A stretch of 64,000 nucleotides of DNA from Candidatus Heimdallarchaeota archaeon B3_Heim. Lineage in GTDB: Archaea; Asgardarchaeota; Heimdallarchaeia; Hodarchaeales; Hodarchaeaceae. The stretch is taken from assembly GCA_003144275.1 (NCBI GenBank), contig NJBF01000012.1, positions 24,098 through 88,097 on the forward strand, given 5' to 3'. Numbering within the stretch: position 1 is the stretch's first letter; each line of letters opens with the position of its first letter. Below, piece by piece: positions 44,364-53,242 of this stretch. A program made the position numbers and the translations under genes. The notes below the pieces were generated by a model. It did not search any database. It was given only the letters and a program-made list of their open reading frames with translations, and was not told the origin of the DNA.

Positions 44364-44762
44364 TTATACAAACAGGCTGATGTAAAGTAGTAAAGTTGAG
44401 AGGCCTAATACAATCATAACTGCTCCTGTAGCTGCCCGAGTCCATCCTGTTATTTGCCTTTTCCTTTCATCACGTTGAATTTCTCCTTGCATTTGAGGTG
44501 TCCAAATTGCATCAAATCCTGAAGAGTATGAGGAATAAATCAAAAAGCGTGGGATCCCAACTATAATTTGTAAAGTCCCATAAATTAACAAAAGTCCTTT
44601 TACAAGGCAATCGGTTTCACTAGTTGTAATGCATAAGTAGACCCCACCAATGATGCCAAATCCCCCAAGTAACACAGAAGCCTTAACTAGAAATAATCTG
44701 ATATATCTTAATTCTTCCGTACCACCCTCGATTGGTATATTTCTATCCATTCCATACCACAT
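44364..44762 (-). CDS. Hypothetical membrane protein
   Basis: A protein of about 132 residues with three or four helices: LFLVKASVLLGGFGIIGGVY, CLVKGLLLIYGTLQIIVGI and GAVMIVLGLSTLLLYISLFV. A charged loop (MQGEIQRDERKRQITGWT) precedes the last span. No family is recognised. In-frame ATGs at 44789, 44762 and 44750 leave the start open. It faces the OsmC gene across 23 bases. Confidence 0.5.
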   Translation of the reverse strand: MWYGMDRNIPIEGGTEELRYIRLFLVKASVLLGGFGIIGGVYLCITTSETDCLVKGLLLIYGTLQIIVGIPRFLIYSSYSSGFDAIWTPQMQGEIQRDERKRQITGWTRAATGAVMIVLGLSTLLLYISLFV

Positions 44763-44887
44763 TGATAGTTTTATCCAGGAACATTTCACCCAGATTCGAT
44801 AGTCAGTTTAAAAGTAGAGTATCAAATGTTTTTTCTTCTTTTCATTTTAATTTCACTTCCTGGAGATATTTAAAATACAGCGAGACT

Positions 44888-45019
44888 ATGACATGGAAAT
44901 ATCGAAAAAAGGCTTCACTTGAAAGTCATATCCTAGCCTTTGCCGCTGAAGACTCCCGCCTGCGGAAGAAAGTAATATCTTTAGAGGAATACAGAAAACT
45001 CGCATTTTCAGAGAACTAA
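44888..45019 (+). CDS. Small basic/acidic peptide, 43 residues (tentative)
   Basis: MTWKYRKKASLESHILAFAA is followed by EDSRLRKKVISLEEYRKLAF and SEN. The whole chain can be one amphipathic helix with alternating charges, unlike a chance frame in AT-rich DNA. ATTTAAAATA at 44867-44876 could be a TATA box but is rather close. The frame stays open back to 44732 without coding signs. No homologue is recognised. Confidence 0.35.
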   Translation: MTWKYRKKASLESHILAFAAEDSRLRKKVISLEEYRKLAFSEN

Positions 45020-45161
45020 TAAATCAGAAATTTTTCTACACTCTAATTACTTGTATCCAGATTGGTTTATTTTTTATACCTGAATTTTATAGTCAAATCT
45101 TCATACTGCAGAAGAAGAAAAACTTTTCAGTTCAGTTTTACGTGCAAAGGTATGGATAGGC

Positions 45162-46910
45162 ATGGCAACAACATTTTTTAATCCAACGAAAGACACTTGG
45201 ATGACATCTTTTAAAGAGAATAAACCAATTGTTTTTCTATTTCAGGATAAACTTTGCCCTGCTTGTTATTCCTTTGAACAAACAGTTCTTTCAGACCCTG
45301 AAGTGCAAGAATATTTATTTTCCAATTTCTTACCCGTTCATCTTGATATTAACAGGTTTCCTGATTTGTATGAACGGTTTGCCGGGAATGACTTTCTTGT
45401 CCACACAATTCAAGCAATTAATGGAAATCTGCTTGGGTCATGCAACAATCTTTCTGTCTCGCATTTTCTAAAAAATCTTTATCAGTACAAACAAATATCC
45501 CAACAGATTCAGGATCCATTTCAGGATGTATTGACTCTCCAAGATTTTTCACCTCTAATTCAAGAAGAAGCCAAGAGATTTCACGAAAAAATTGATTTAA
45601 TTTCGGAGATCACTCTTTCTACATTATTAGGTGCATACGATTCGATGTACGGTGGATGGGCAGTTCAAAAACATAAGATCTATCCGAGTTCTGCGTTGGA
45701 CTTTCTACTATTGTTTCATCAGCGTTCTCAAGATGAAGAACTTCTGAAAATTATCATTCAAACACTTCGCGCAACATATCGTGGTTTATTCGATAAACAA
45801 AATGGCGGGTTCTTTGAAAGTGCAAATCGCGACTGGAAAACAGTATTATCCTTCAAAAAGTCTTTAGAAAATAATGTTTCAGCCGCACGAACCCTTTTTC
45901 ATTCCTATCAGCTGACTCTTGATCCATATTATCTTGATAAAATTCGAGAAACTCTGGTTTTCTGTCTGAACGATTTATGGAATAAGAAGCAAGGTCTATT
46001 TAACTATGGATTACTGGCTCATCCCCTATATGACCTTACAAATGAACTCTTTCTCTCAAGGGGCAACTGCGAAATTATAAGCTTATTATATGAAGTGGAA
46101 GGGATAATAGACCTTCCTACTCATAAGAAAGAACTGGATAAGATCAAATCAAGTGTTTTGAAGAGATTAAGGAAGAGTGAAACTCCTTATGGTATCCCCC
46201 ATGAACTGAGTTCAGGTAAACGTCATCCCTATAAACAATTTCTTCTCCAGGATCAAGCAGCGTATCTGAATCTCTTTATTCAACTTTATTCTTTTACTGG
46301 AAGAGCTATTTATCGAAAAAGAGCCATATCATTTGTAAACCTAATTATAGAGCACTACTTCGATCTAAAGAACAATCTTTTCAAAGATCGTGTGTCAATC
46401 CCAGAAACAGACTTTGGTCCTTTAATGAAGAATTTATTTCCAATTCGTGATAATGCATTTATGGTTAACAATCTTGTGACCCTTTCTCATTTAACTGAAA
46501 AACCCACTCATCGTCCATATCGCGAATTAGCAACGAATTGTGTCACATCGTATTATTCTAATTTTGGTATTTCTCGTGAAGCCCCCTTTCCACCTGAATT
46601 TGTAATTGCGAATCAACGATTAATTGAGAGCGCAATTGAATTAGTAATAATCGGTTCTATTAAGGATAAAAAAACCCAACAACTAATGATTGAAATGAAA
46701 AAAATTTATGATCCATTCAGCATAATTGAGTTATTCGATCCGAATAAGGACAAGCAAATGATGGAACTTAAATTTAAAGATTATAACTTCCACAATCCCC
46801 CCCTTGCATTTATAAAAATCGATAGTACTATCTCCCCTCCCGCATATTATCCTAAAGAGATATCTCTGATGCTTCAGAGACTTCTTGAAGCATTTAGATC
46901 GGATGTATAA
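45162..46910 (+). CDS. DUF255/thioredoxin-domain protein with alpha/alpha-toroid (YyaL-like)
   Basis: A 582-residue protein. Residues 1-110 are a thioredoxin-like DUF255 domain with a CPAC active site (C32, C35) in FQDKLCPACYSFEQ. From about 150 the chain resembles the six-hairpin toroid of YyaL/spermatogenesis-associated protein 20 (STLLGAYDSMYGGWAVQKHK, NGGFFESANRDW, RGNCEIISLLYEVEG). Canonical members are longer (650-700) and start CHWCHVM; here that motif is CPAC. The role is uncertain, perhaps a redox-linked sugar or protein-modifying enzyme. It ends 16 bases before a possible leuC start. Confidence 0.75.
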   Translation: MATTFFNPTKDTWMTSFKENKPIVFLFQDKLCPACYSFEQTVLSDPEVQEYLFSNFLPVHLDINRFPDLYERFAGNDFLVHTIQAINGNLLGSCNNLSVSHFLKNLYQYKQISQQIQDPFQDVLTLQDFSPLIQEEAKRFHEKIDLISEITLSTLLGAYDSMYGGWAVQKHKIYPSSALDFLLLFHQRSQDEELLKIIIQTLRATYRGLFDKQNGGFFESANRDWKTVLSFKKSLENNVSAARTLFHSYQLTLDPYYLDKIRETLVFCLNDLWNKKQGLFNYGLLAHPLYDLTNELFLSRGNCEIISLLYEVEGIIDLPTHKKELDKIKSSVLKRLRKSETPYGIPHELSSGKRHPYKQFLLQDQAAYLNLFIQLYSFTGRAIYRKRAISFVNLIIEHYFDLKNNLFKDRVSIPETDFGPLMKNLFPIRDNAFMVNNLVTLSHLTEKPTHRPYRELATNCVTSYYSNFGISREAPFPPEFVIANQRLIESAIELVIIGSIKDKKTQQLMIEMKKIYDPFSIIELFDPNKDKQMMELKFKDYNFHNPPLAFIKIDSTISPPAYYPKEISLMLQRLLEAFRSDV

Positions 46911-46974
46911 CTATATTGACATTCAGATGAACATCTTGACACCAATAACAAAGTGGAAAGCTGAATACCTTACC

Positions 46975-48219
46975 ATGACTGAAGGCCTCTTTTCACAGAA
47001 ATTAGATCAAACGATTAAGTCAGGGGAACGTCTTGAACTTACACCTGATCAAATCCTTACTAATGAAATGCTTGCAGCTGTAGTAATCCCAAAAATGAAC
47101 ATCTTAAAAGCAAGCTCAATCCATGGATCTTTGAGAACGGATTCGATCAAATGTTTTATGGATCATGGAGGAATAGGAACAAATACTGCTTATGTTAACC
47201 TTCATCAATCTATCCGTGAATTCTGTTTAAAACATGGATTACCTTTTTACGAACCTGGTACTGGAATTGGTCATATTCTCTTGACGGAACTCGGTGCTGT
47301 ATCACCTGGTGATGTCATTATGGGTACAGACTCTCACACAACTACCCATGGTGCTTTAAACACTTTTTCGCAGGGGATTGGAGGTAGTGATTTACTGGAA
47401 ATTCTAATTACTGGGAAAACTTGGTTAACAGTCCCTCCAGCTATCCACATTAATTTAAAAGGAAAATTACAGGGATATTCATCAGCCAAGGATTTAGCAT
47501 TATCTCTGTTAAAAAAATTTGGATTAGATTTCGCTGTGGGACATTCAGTTGAATTCACGTGTCCGTTGGACTTTTCGATTGCGAGCAGGCAAACTATGGC
47601 AAACATGGTGGCAGAATTGGGTGCCACTTCAGGAATTTTTCCATTCGATCCTACATTAGAACAATTTCTAACTCAGCTTCAGCTAGAGCGTATACCTAGA
47701 CCAGTCACTATGGGAAGTGAGGCCATATATGAGAGGGAGGAAATCTGTGATTTAACGACTGTAATCCCACTAGTTGCAAAACCACACCGTCCCAATAATG
47801 TTGTTCCAGCATGTTAACTAGCTGATATCGTCCCAGATCAAATCTATATAGGAAGTTGTACACATTCTCGGATTGAGGATCTTCGAGTAGTTGGAAAAAT
47901 TCTCAGAACGAATACAGTGAGAATAAATACGCTTATTTCACCTGGTTCTCATTCCATCTTTCAGCAAGCAGAGAATGAGGGATTAATTAAAATTTTTCTG
48001 GATGCAGGATGCAAAATTATCTATCCTGGATGTAATGCGTGTTTTGGGGGATCAATTGGCCTCTTGGGAAAGGGAATGAGTGGATTAACAACAACTAATC
48101 GAAATTTTGAGGGAAGAATGGGAGGAGATGAAACAACAAATGTCTATCTTGCTTCGCCAGCAACAGCAGCTGCATCAGCTATTTCAGGTTTTATTTCTGA
48201 TCCAGGGGTGAACCAATGA
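46975..48219 (+). pseudogene. leuC: 3-isopropylmalate dehydratase (or homoaconitase) large subunit, interrupted by TAA at 47815
   Basis: The aconitase-family large subunit reads well from MTEGLFSQKL through MDHGGIGTN-like, GTDSHTTTHGALNTFSQGIG and KPHRPNNVVPAC. It then meets TAA (47815-47817) and continues in the same frame with IYIGSCTHSRIEDLR, PGCNACFGG and DETTNVYLASPATAAASA. Spacing between VVP and IGSCT equals that of intact LeuC, with the stop exactly where Glu is usual (VSEVEG), so one G-to-T change explains it. All three 4Fe-4S ligand cysteines (GSCT, PGCxxC) lie after the stop, so the truncated product cannot work. Readthrough, an assembly error or true loss are the options. ATGs at 46885 and 46927 are in frame upstream. 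Confidence 0.85.
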
Positions 48220-48773
48220 GTAACTCTGCATACCCTGATATACTTTCAATAACTGGAATCATTATTACATGTGGGGATAACATCAATACTGATCTGATTA
48301 TGCCATCTCAATATTTAGACAATCCCAATCCAAGTTATTTCTCTCAATTTGTCATGAGTGGTCAAGACCCTGAATTTGTAAACAAAATTCAGAAAATACA
48401 TAGTCAGTTTGAACTTCCAGCAATATTGGTAGCGGGAACAAACTTTGGATCAGGTTCCTCTCGGGAACAAGCGCCTGCAGGGTTAAAATACATTGGAATA
48501 GCAGCAATTGTGGCTGAATCTTTTGGTTCCATATTCTTCAGAAATGCCATCAATGTAGGGTTACCAGTCATATCCATTCCAAATATTACTAAGATGGTAA
48601 AAAATGGATTGTCTGTTAAGATAAGTTTAAGAGAAGGGTTTTTGGATATTTTGGAACAGGGTTCCACTAAGATTCACTTTAAACCTCTAGAACCATTCTT
48701 ATTACGACGATTGGAATCAGGTGGATTACTACCTGAACTCAAACGACAATTAAAGTCATCAAATAAATACTAA
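48216..48773 (+). CDS. leuD: 3-isopropylmalate dehydratase (or homoaconitase) small subunit
   Basis: A 185-residue aconitase swivel-domain protein. GDNINTDLIMPSQYLD and NFGSGSSREQAPAGLKYIG are the family hallmarks; the YLD loop helps set substrate choice between isopropylmalate and homoaconitate. Its ATG overlaps the leuC end by four bases, so it relies on translation through leuC, yet it is intact. With LeuC it isomerises 2- to 3-isopropylmalate in leucine synthesis, or the homologous step of another 2-oxoacid elongation. Confidence 0.92.
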   Translation: MSNSAYPDILSITGIIITCGDNINTDLIMPSQYLDNPNPSYFSQFVMSGQDPEFVNKIQKIHSQFELPAILVAGTNFGSGSSREQAPAGLKYIGIAAIVAESFGSIFFRNAINVGLPVISIPNITKMVKNGLSVKISLREGFLDILEQGSTKIHFKPLEPFLLRRLESGGLLPELKRQLKSSNKY

Positions 48774-48815
48774 AATAGAAAATTGAAGAGTTCTTGGACT
48801 AATATTTCCAAAGAA

Positions 48816-49073
48816 TCAATCAAGTTCTGGAAGAGTATTATGTGAGCCATCACAAATCGGAGGATTTTGGGTATATTTGCATTGGCACAAATGAACGGTT
48901 TTAGATGTTTTTACTTGATAAGAAAGAGGTTTAATCCCAGTCCCTCTATGAGAACCATCACAGAATGGTTCACTCTTAGATCGTCCACAGGCACACCAGT
49001 AGTATGTTTTCCCTACCTCAAGAAATATATCAGCGGGATATCTAAAGGCAACTTGTGGATTTTCTGGTACCAA
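48816..49073 (-). CDS. Tandem CDGSH iron-sulfur protein
   Basis: An 85-residue protein with two CDGSH motifs: CACGRSKSEPFCDGSH and CQCKYTQNPPICDGSH. Each three-Cys, one-His set binds a redox-active 2Fe-2S cluster. Two-motif versions are the small prokaryotic mitoNEET-like type and probably act in cytoplasmic electron or cluster transfer. The upstream spacer of 206 bases is shared with the divergent FAD-dependent oxidoreductase gene, a possible redox partner (inference). Confidence 0.92.
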   Translation of the reverse strand: MVPENPQVAFRYPADIFLEVGKTYYWCACGRSKSEPFCDGSHRGTGIKPLSYQVKTSKTVHLCQCKYTQNPPICDGSHNTLPELD

Positions 49074-49279
49074 ACTATCGACTCAAAATCTTTTTTTACG
49101 TTTAATTCAACAAAATAGATCTAATTATAAAATCAACTCTATTCATTTGTATATATATTTTAGATTTAAAGAAAAAACATATCAGAAAAACGGTACTGGA
49201 TACTTATCGTCTCTAGATATAATTACTTAGAATACGAATTACAGAAAACTTTCGGTTTCTCCTACAAAGGTGGAAGTAT

Positions 49280-50488
49280 ATGCAAGTGGTCGTCATAGGG
49301 TCAGGACATGCAGGATTCTCCGCGGTGAATACATTCCTCAAAAATGAGGAAGATCTGGAGATCACGATGATTACTGAAGATCCATATCCATTTTACCCCC
49401 GTCCTATCATCTACAAGATAATACAGGGAGAAAAACCAGAAAACGTTATTAGATATCCCAAGAAATGGTATATTGACCATAACATTAATCTTGTACTTAA
49501 CAAAAGAGTAATAGGGATTGAAAACAAGGATAATTTTGTAATTACCGAGGACGGTACCAAATTATCTTATGATAAACTGCTCATTACTACAGGGTCTAAA
49601 CCCTTTATTCCCCCCATTCCTGGCATTCATGATGGTCCCGTTTATTGTCTACGATCCATAGACGACGCATTGAAAATTCGTAAAAAGGCTCTCAATTGTG
49701 AGACGAAGAAAGCAACTATTCTGGGTGGTGGATTGTTATCGGTAGAATTAGCGAAGGCACTTTCAGAAATTGGAATAGCTCCCACAATTATTGATAGATC
49801 TCCTTATTTGCTCAGAAAACAATTGGATGGAGAAGGAGGATATTTCTTCAATAAAATTCTGGATAAATCTCTGGACACACGATTCCTCTTTAACTCCACA
49901 TGTCAAAAAATTCAGAGAAATGGGGAGAAAATGACCATTGAAATTAAAGATGTAATTGGGGTATCTAAGTACAAATGTGAGTTCCTCCTCAATGCGACTG
50001 GTATACAAAATGACAATAGTCTTGCAAATAAAGCTGGACTAACATTAGGGAAATATGCGATTAGTGTAGATCCTCACATGAAAACCTCGATGAAGAATAT
50101 TTATGCTGCAGGGGATGCTGTAGATATAGGGTCATTTCCAGGATCAAAATTTGGTATCATTCCAACTGCCATTGACCAAGCACGGATCGCAGCCCTAAAT
50201 ATCCTTGGGAAAGAAATCCAATATCCTGGAACGGTTCCTTGGACAACCCTTAAAGTGGCAGGAATAGACTTAACATCAATAGGAGATGTAACAATGGAAT
50301 CTGGGGTGGAAGAAAAAGGGGTAGTTCTTGATTTTGATCGAGGAATCTATCGGAAACTTTTTTTCAAGAATCAGAAACTGAGAGGAGTAATATTAATTGG
50401 AACGCGAGAGAATCTCCGTTCATTAAAAGATCTTACAATGAAAAAAGCTTCATTTCAGGAAGTAAAAAATGAACTAAATTTAGCTTAA
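49280..50488 (+). CDS. FAD-dependent pyridine nucleotide oxidoreductase
   Basis: A 402-residue flavoprotein with the two-dinucleotide fold: VVIGSGHAGFSA for FAD at the N-terminus, LLITTGSKPFIPPIPG, an NAD(P) fold ATILGGGLLSVELAKALSE near 160, and IYAAGDAVDIG near 273. There is no CxxxxC disulfide motif, so it fits the NADH oxidase/rubredoxin reductase/nitrite reductase-like branch. It lies 34 bases upstream of the Ldh2-type gene on the same strand. Electron acceptor unknown. Confidence 0.88.
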   Translation: MQVVVIGSGHAGFSAVNTFLKNEEDLEITMITEDPYPFYPRPIIYKIIQGEKPENVIRYPKKWYIDHNINLVLNKRVIGIENKDNFVITEDGTKLSYDKLLITTGSKPFIPPIPGIHDGPVYCLRSIDDALKIRKKALNCETKKATILGGGLLSVELAKALSEIGIAPTIIDRSPYLLRKQLDGEGGYFFNKILDKSLDTRFLFNSTCQKIQRNGEKMTIEIKDVIGVSKYKCEFLLNATGIQNDNSLANKAGLTLGKYAISVDPHMKTSMKNIYAAGDAVDIGSFPGSKFGIIPTAIDQARIAALNILGKEIQYPGTVPWTTLKVAGIDLTSIGDVTMESGVEEKGVVLDFDRGIYRKLFFKNQKLRGVILIGTRENLRSLKDLTMKKASFQEVKNELNLA

Positions 50489-50522
50489 ACAGTGAAGCAA
50501 AAACGATCGGAGTATGTGGTAA

Positions 50523-51617
50523 ATGAACAAGCAAGAAGCACAGTATATTCCTGCAGACACACTTGTTAATTTCATGAAAGATGTTTTCATTAAGTTAGAT
50601 GTGCCAGTAAAGGACGCTGAAATTTGTGCGGATGTTTTAATTCGAAGTGATTTACGTGGGATAGAGAGTCACGGATGTCAGCGTCTAAAAATGTATTATG
50701 ATCGAATTGTACAAGGCGTTCAATCCCCAAAGACCAACCTCACAATTCTAAAGGCAACAGCGACTACTGCAAGAATTGATGCAGGCCACGGAATGGGTCA
50801 TGTTGCCGCGTATCGGGGAATGGAATTAGCTATTAAAAAAGCAAAAGAGTTTGGAACAGGAGCTGTATCTGTTGGAAATAGTACGCATTATGGTATTGCG
50901 GGTTATTATTCCTTAATGGCAATAAAGGAAGGAATGATCGGAATTACGTGTACAAATGCAAGGCCTTCCATTGCTCCTACATTTGGAGTAGATGCAATGA
51001 TGGGTACTAATCCACTAACCATTGGAATTCCCACGGATGAGAATTTCCCTTTTTTAATCGATTGTGCTACATCAATAACTCAGCGGGGAAAGGTTGAGGT
51101 TAAAGCTCGCACTAATGAACCAGTTCCTGAAGGATGGGTTACTACAGATGAAGGGGAGCTTGCAACCGATAGTAGACAGATCTTAGGGGATTTGATTAGT
51201 GGAGTTAACGCACTACTCCCACTTGGAGGAGCAGGTGAAATATTGGGTGGTCATAAAGGATATGGTTATGCAGCTGCTGTAGAAATTCTCTCTGCTGCAT
51301 TGTCTGATGGACCATTCATGAAGGATTTAACCCTAGATAAAGGGTACAAACTTGGACATTTTTTCCTTGCAATAGATATTGAAGGATTCCTTCCATTACA
51401 AACATTCAAAACGATAAGTGGATCTATCCTACGAGGACTACGAGAATCTAAAAAAGCACCTGGTCAGGATCGGATTTTCACTGCAGGTGAAAAGGAATAT
51501 ATATCGGAAATTGAGCGGGAAAAGACGGGAATACCAATAATGCCATCTATCCTAGAAGATCTTAAATTTCTTCAAAAAGAATTGAATCTTTCAGAATACA
51601 CATTTTATTTGGCATGA
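50523..51617 (+). CDS. Malate/L-lactate dehydrogenase (Ldh2 family)
   Basis: A 364-residue NAD(P)-dependent 2-hydroxyacid dehydrogenase of the Ldh2 fold, unrelated to classical LDH. Motifs are IRSDLRGIESHGCQRL, VGNSTHYGIAGYYSLMA (catalytic His), MMGTNPLTIGIPT and GGHKGYGYAAAVEIL. Family members act on malate, lactate, ureidoglycolate or sulfolactate; (S)-malate or sulfolactate is usual in archaea. It is paired with the upstream flavoprotein gene (34-base gap). Confidence 0.9.
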   Translation: MNKQEAQYIPADTLVNFMKDVFIKLDVPVKDAEICADVLIRSDLRGIESHGCQRLKMYYDRIVQGVQSPKTNLTILKATATTARIDAGHGMGHVAAYRGMELAIKKAKEFGTGAVSVGNSTHYGIAGYYSLMAIKEGMIGITCTNARPSIAPTFGVDAMMGTNPLTIGIPTDENFPFLIDCATSITQRGKVEVKARTNEPVPEGWVTTDEGELATDSRQILGDLISGVNALLPLGGAGEILGGHKGYGYAAAVEILSAALSDGPFMKDLTLDKGYKLGHFFLAIDIEGFLPLQTFKTISGSILRGLRESKKAPGQDRIFTAGEKEYISEIEREKTGIPIMPSILEDLKFLQKELNLSEYTFYLA

Positions 51618-51778
51618 TGGGTTTTTTGCGTCTTAATTGAAGGAGCTTCAAGAGGTTTATCAGGTGCGGAGATTTGGGTCATTATAATTGTTGTAAAGTC
51701 ACCTAAAGTCAATTTTCTTCTATTGGGTTTACTAGGAACATCATTCATTCGATTTAGTTTGCTAGAAGAATCGTTCAT
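51605..51778 (-). CDS. Possible small protein with a 10-residue repeat (tentative)
   Basis: A 57-codon frame starts MNDSSSKLNRMNDVPSKPNR, two degenerate copies of a ten-residue unit, then RRKLTLGDFTTIIMTQIS. TATTTAAAGA at 51811-51820 is well placed as a TATA box. The 3' end overlaps the end of the Ldh2 gene by 13 bases on the other strand. No family is recognised, and chance cannot be ruled out. Confidence 0.25.
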   Translation of the reverse strand: MNDSSSKLNRMNDVPSKPNRRKLTLGDFTTIIMTQISAPDKPLEAPSIKTQKTHHAK

Positions 51779-51820
51779 ACCTACCACAATAATCAAACCG
51801 ACTTGATTTTTCTTTAAATA

Positions 51821-52199
51821 CCTAGCTAATACACTCGTAATATCTACTAGAAGTAAATAAATGTAATTGGAGAAACAACTAGAAAGACTAGTATATGTGC
51901 ATTATAATTTTTTAAGTCGGCTTCTTACTCTTATTCATCCTCTCCCCTCGTTGTATTTCGATTGTTGCCTCTTCATCTCACCAACTTTTTTTTATTGCGT
52001 AAATCAGTAAAAAACACAAAAGATTCTGTTAAATGGTGTAATACCAACGGTAGCCTAATTTCAAACCTCCTTTGGATTCTGATTTTTCCCCTCATAGTAA
52101 ACCTTTTATTCACTTCAAAACCTATCTGGTAACGAATCTTACGATTATCAATGACGTAAAGATTTAACAAGAAAAAACGTAGAAAGTTGGTAAATAATA
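51821..52199. other. 379-base region with no convincing gene
   Basis: This AT-rich spacer lies before the ABC transporter. A 65-codon minus-strand frame (51973-52170) has no ribosome site or recognisable pattern. The stretch near 52150-52199 should hold the transporter promoter, but no single TATA box stands out. Confidence 0.3.
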
Positions 52200-53162
52200 A
52201 TGAATAGAAGAAATCTAGTTCTCATTCCAATTTTAATGCTAAGTGTATTCGCTCTAATTAGTATCACGGCAACTATTCCTGCACAGGGAGCTACCGGTAC
52301 ATTAGCTGAGATTGAGGATCGAGGATATCTAATTATTGGTTCTGATACGACTTACCCTCCATTCGAGGAGTATAATGCAACATCAGAGCAAGCACAAGGT
52401 TTTGATATTGATTTGGCCCATCAAGTGGCTATTGCCCTTGGTGTTGACCTCAAAGTTGTGACTTCTGAATGGGATCCAATTATTCCAAATCTTAAATCAA
52501 GCCAATTTGATGTAATTATTTCTGCAATGACTATTACCGCAGAACGTGAAGTAGAAGTTGACTTTACTCGCTGGTATTACAAATCTTACCAGGCAATTTT
52601 GGTTCCAACAGCAAATGAATTCGGAATATTGACTGAAACTGATCTGAATGCATCGATTATAATTGGTGTGCAATCTGGTACAACTTCCGATATTTGGGTT
52701 CAAGAAAATTTGAACACCAGTGTTACCCTCCAGACCTTCGATAATATCCTACAAGCAATCGCAGCACTAAAACAGGGATCTGTAGATGTTGTACTCGGTG
52801 ATTATGCTGTTTTGGCCCAAGATGAATTGGAAAGTGGTGCCACAAAAGTTGTTGACACATATTCTCCTGAAGATTTCGGGTTTGCATGTCGTAACGGCGA
52901 TACTGATTTAAAAGATGCCTTAAACGATGTAATTGATGGCCTTCTTGGTGCAGATGAGAATAATCCAAACCCCACGAATTTGTACAGTACAATATACGTT
53001 AAATGGTTTGGTGAAGAGGCTTATACAGACGCTGGTTTTACTGGCACCGTTTTTGATGTTGCTATCGAGTATGTCTGGTATACTGGTGGGGCAGCCCCTG
53101 GTTTTGAATTTCTCCTTGTCTTCGCGATTGGTATTATACCAATAATTCGAAGAAAAAGATAG
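52200..53162 (+). CDS. Amino acid ABC transporter substrate-binding protein, C-terminally anchored
   Basis: A 320-residue family-3 periplasmic-type binding protein. After a signal peptide (about 1-30, LVLIPILMLSVFALISITA) comes the SBP_bac_3 core: RGYLIIGSDTTYPPFEEYN, GFDIDLAHQVAIALG, FDVIISAMTITAEREVEVDF, DVVLGDYAV. The end is PGFEFLLVFAIGIIPIIRRK: a GFEF-type motif, a hydrophobic span and basic residues, the pattern of archaeal C-terminal anchors. It should capture a polar amino acid outside the membrane. First gene of a three-gene transporter unit. Confidence 0.93.
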   Translation: MNRRNLVLIPILMLSVFALISITATIPAQGATGTLAEIEDRGYLIIGSDTTYPPFEEYNATSEQAQGFDIDLAHQVAIALGVDLKVVTSEWDPIIPNLKSSQFDVIISAMTITAEREVEVDFTRWYYKSYQAILVPTANEFGILTETDLNASIIIGVQSGTTSDIWVQENLNTSVTLQTFDNILQAIAALKQGSVDVVLGDYAVLAQDELESGATKVVDTYSPEDFGFACRNGDTDLKDALNDVIDGLLGADENNPNPTNLYSTIYVKWFGEEAYTDAGFTGTVFDVAIEYVWYTGGAAPGFEFLLVFAIGIIPIIRRKR

Positions 53163-53205
53163 TTCGAAATAATGTAGCTGTAAACTACTTATAGCTCACA
53201 TTTTC

Positions 53206-53216
53206 TTTTTTTTTTT
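53206..53216 (+). terminator. T-run between binding protein and permease genes
   Basis: Eleven consecutive T on the coding strand lie 44 bases after the binding-protein stop and 27 before the permease start. Archaeal termination acts at T-runs, so partial termination here would leave more binding protein than permease, a common arrangement. Confidence 0.5.
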
Positions 53217-53242
53217 CAATTCTTATTTGTGAGGTTAATTTT

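Noticed and set aside
46885..48219. Selenocysteine or pyrrolysine explanation for the leuC stop
   Set aside because: The codon is TAA, whereas those amino acids use TGA and TAG, and the family has Glu at this position.
51973..52170. A 65-codon minus-strand frame upstream of the binding-protein gene
   Set aside because: No ribosome site, no recognisable pattern and a biased basic composition typical of random AT-rich translation.
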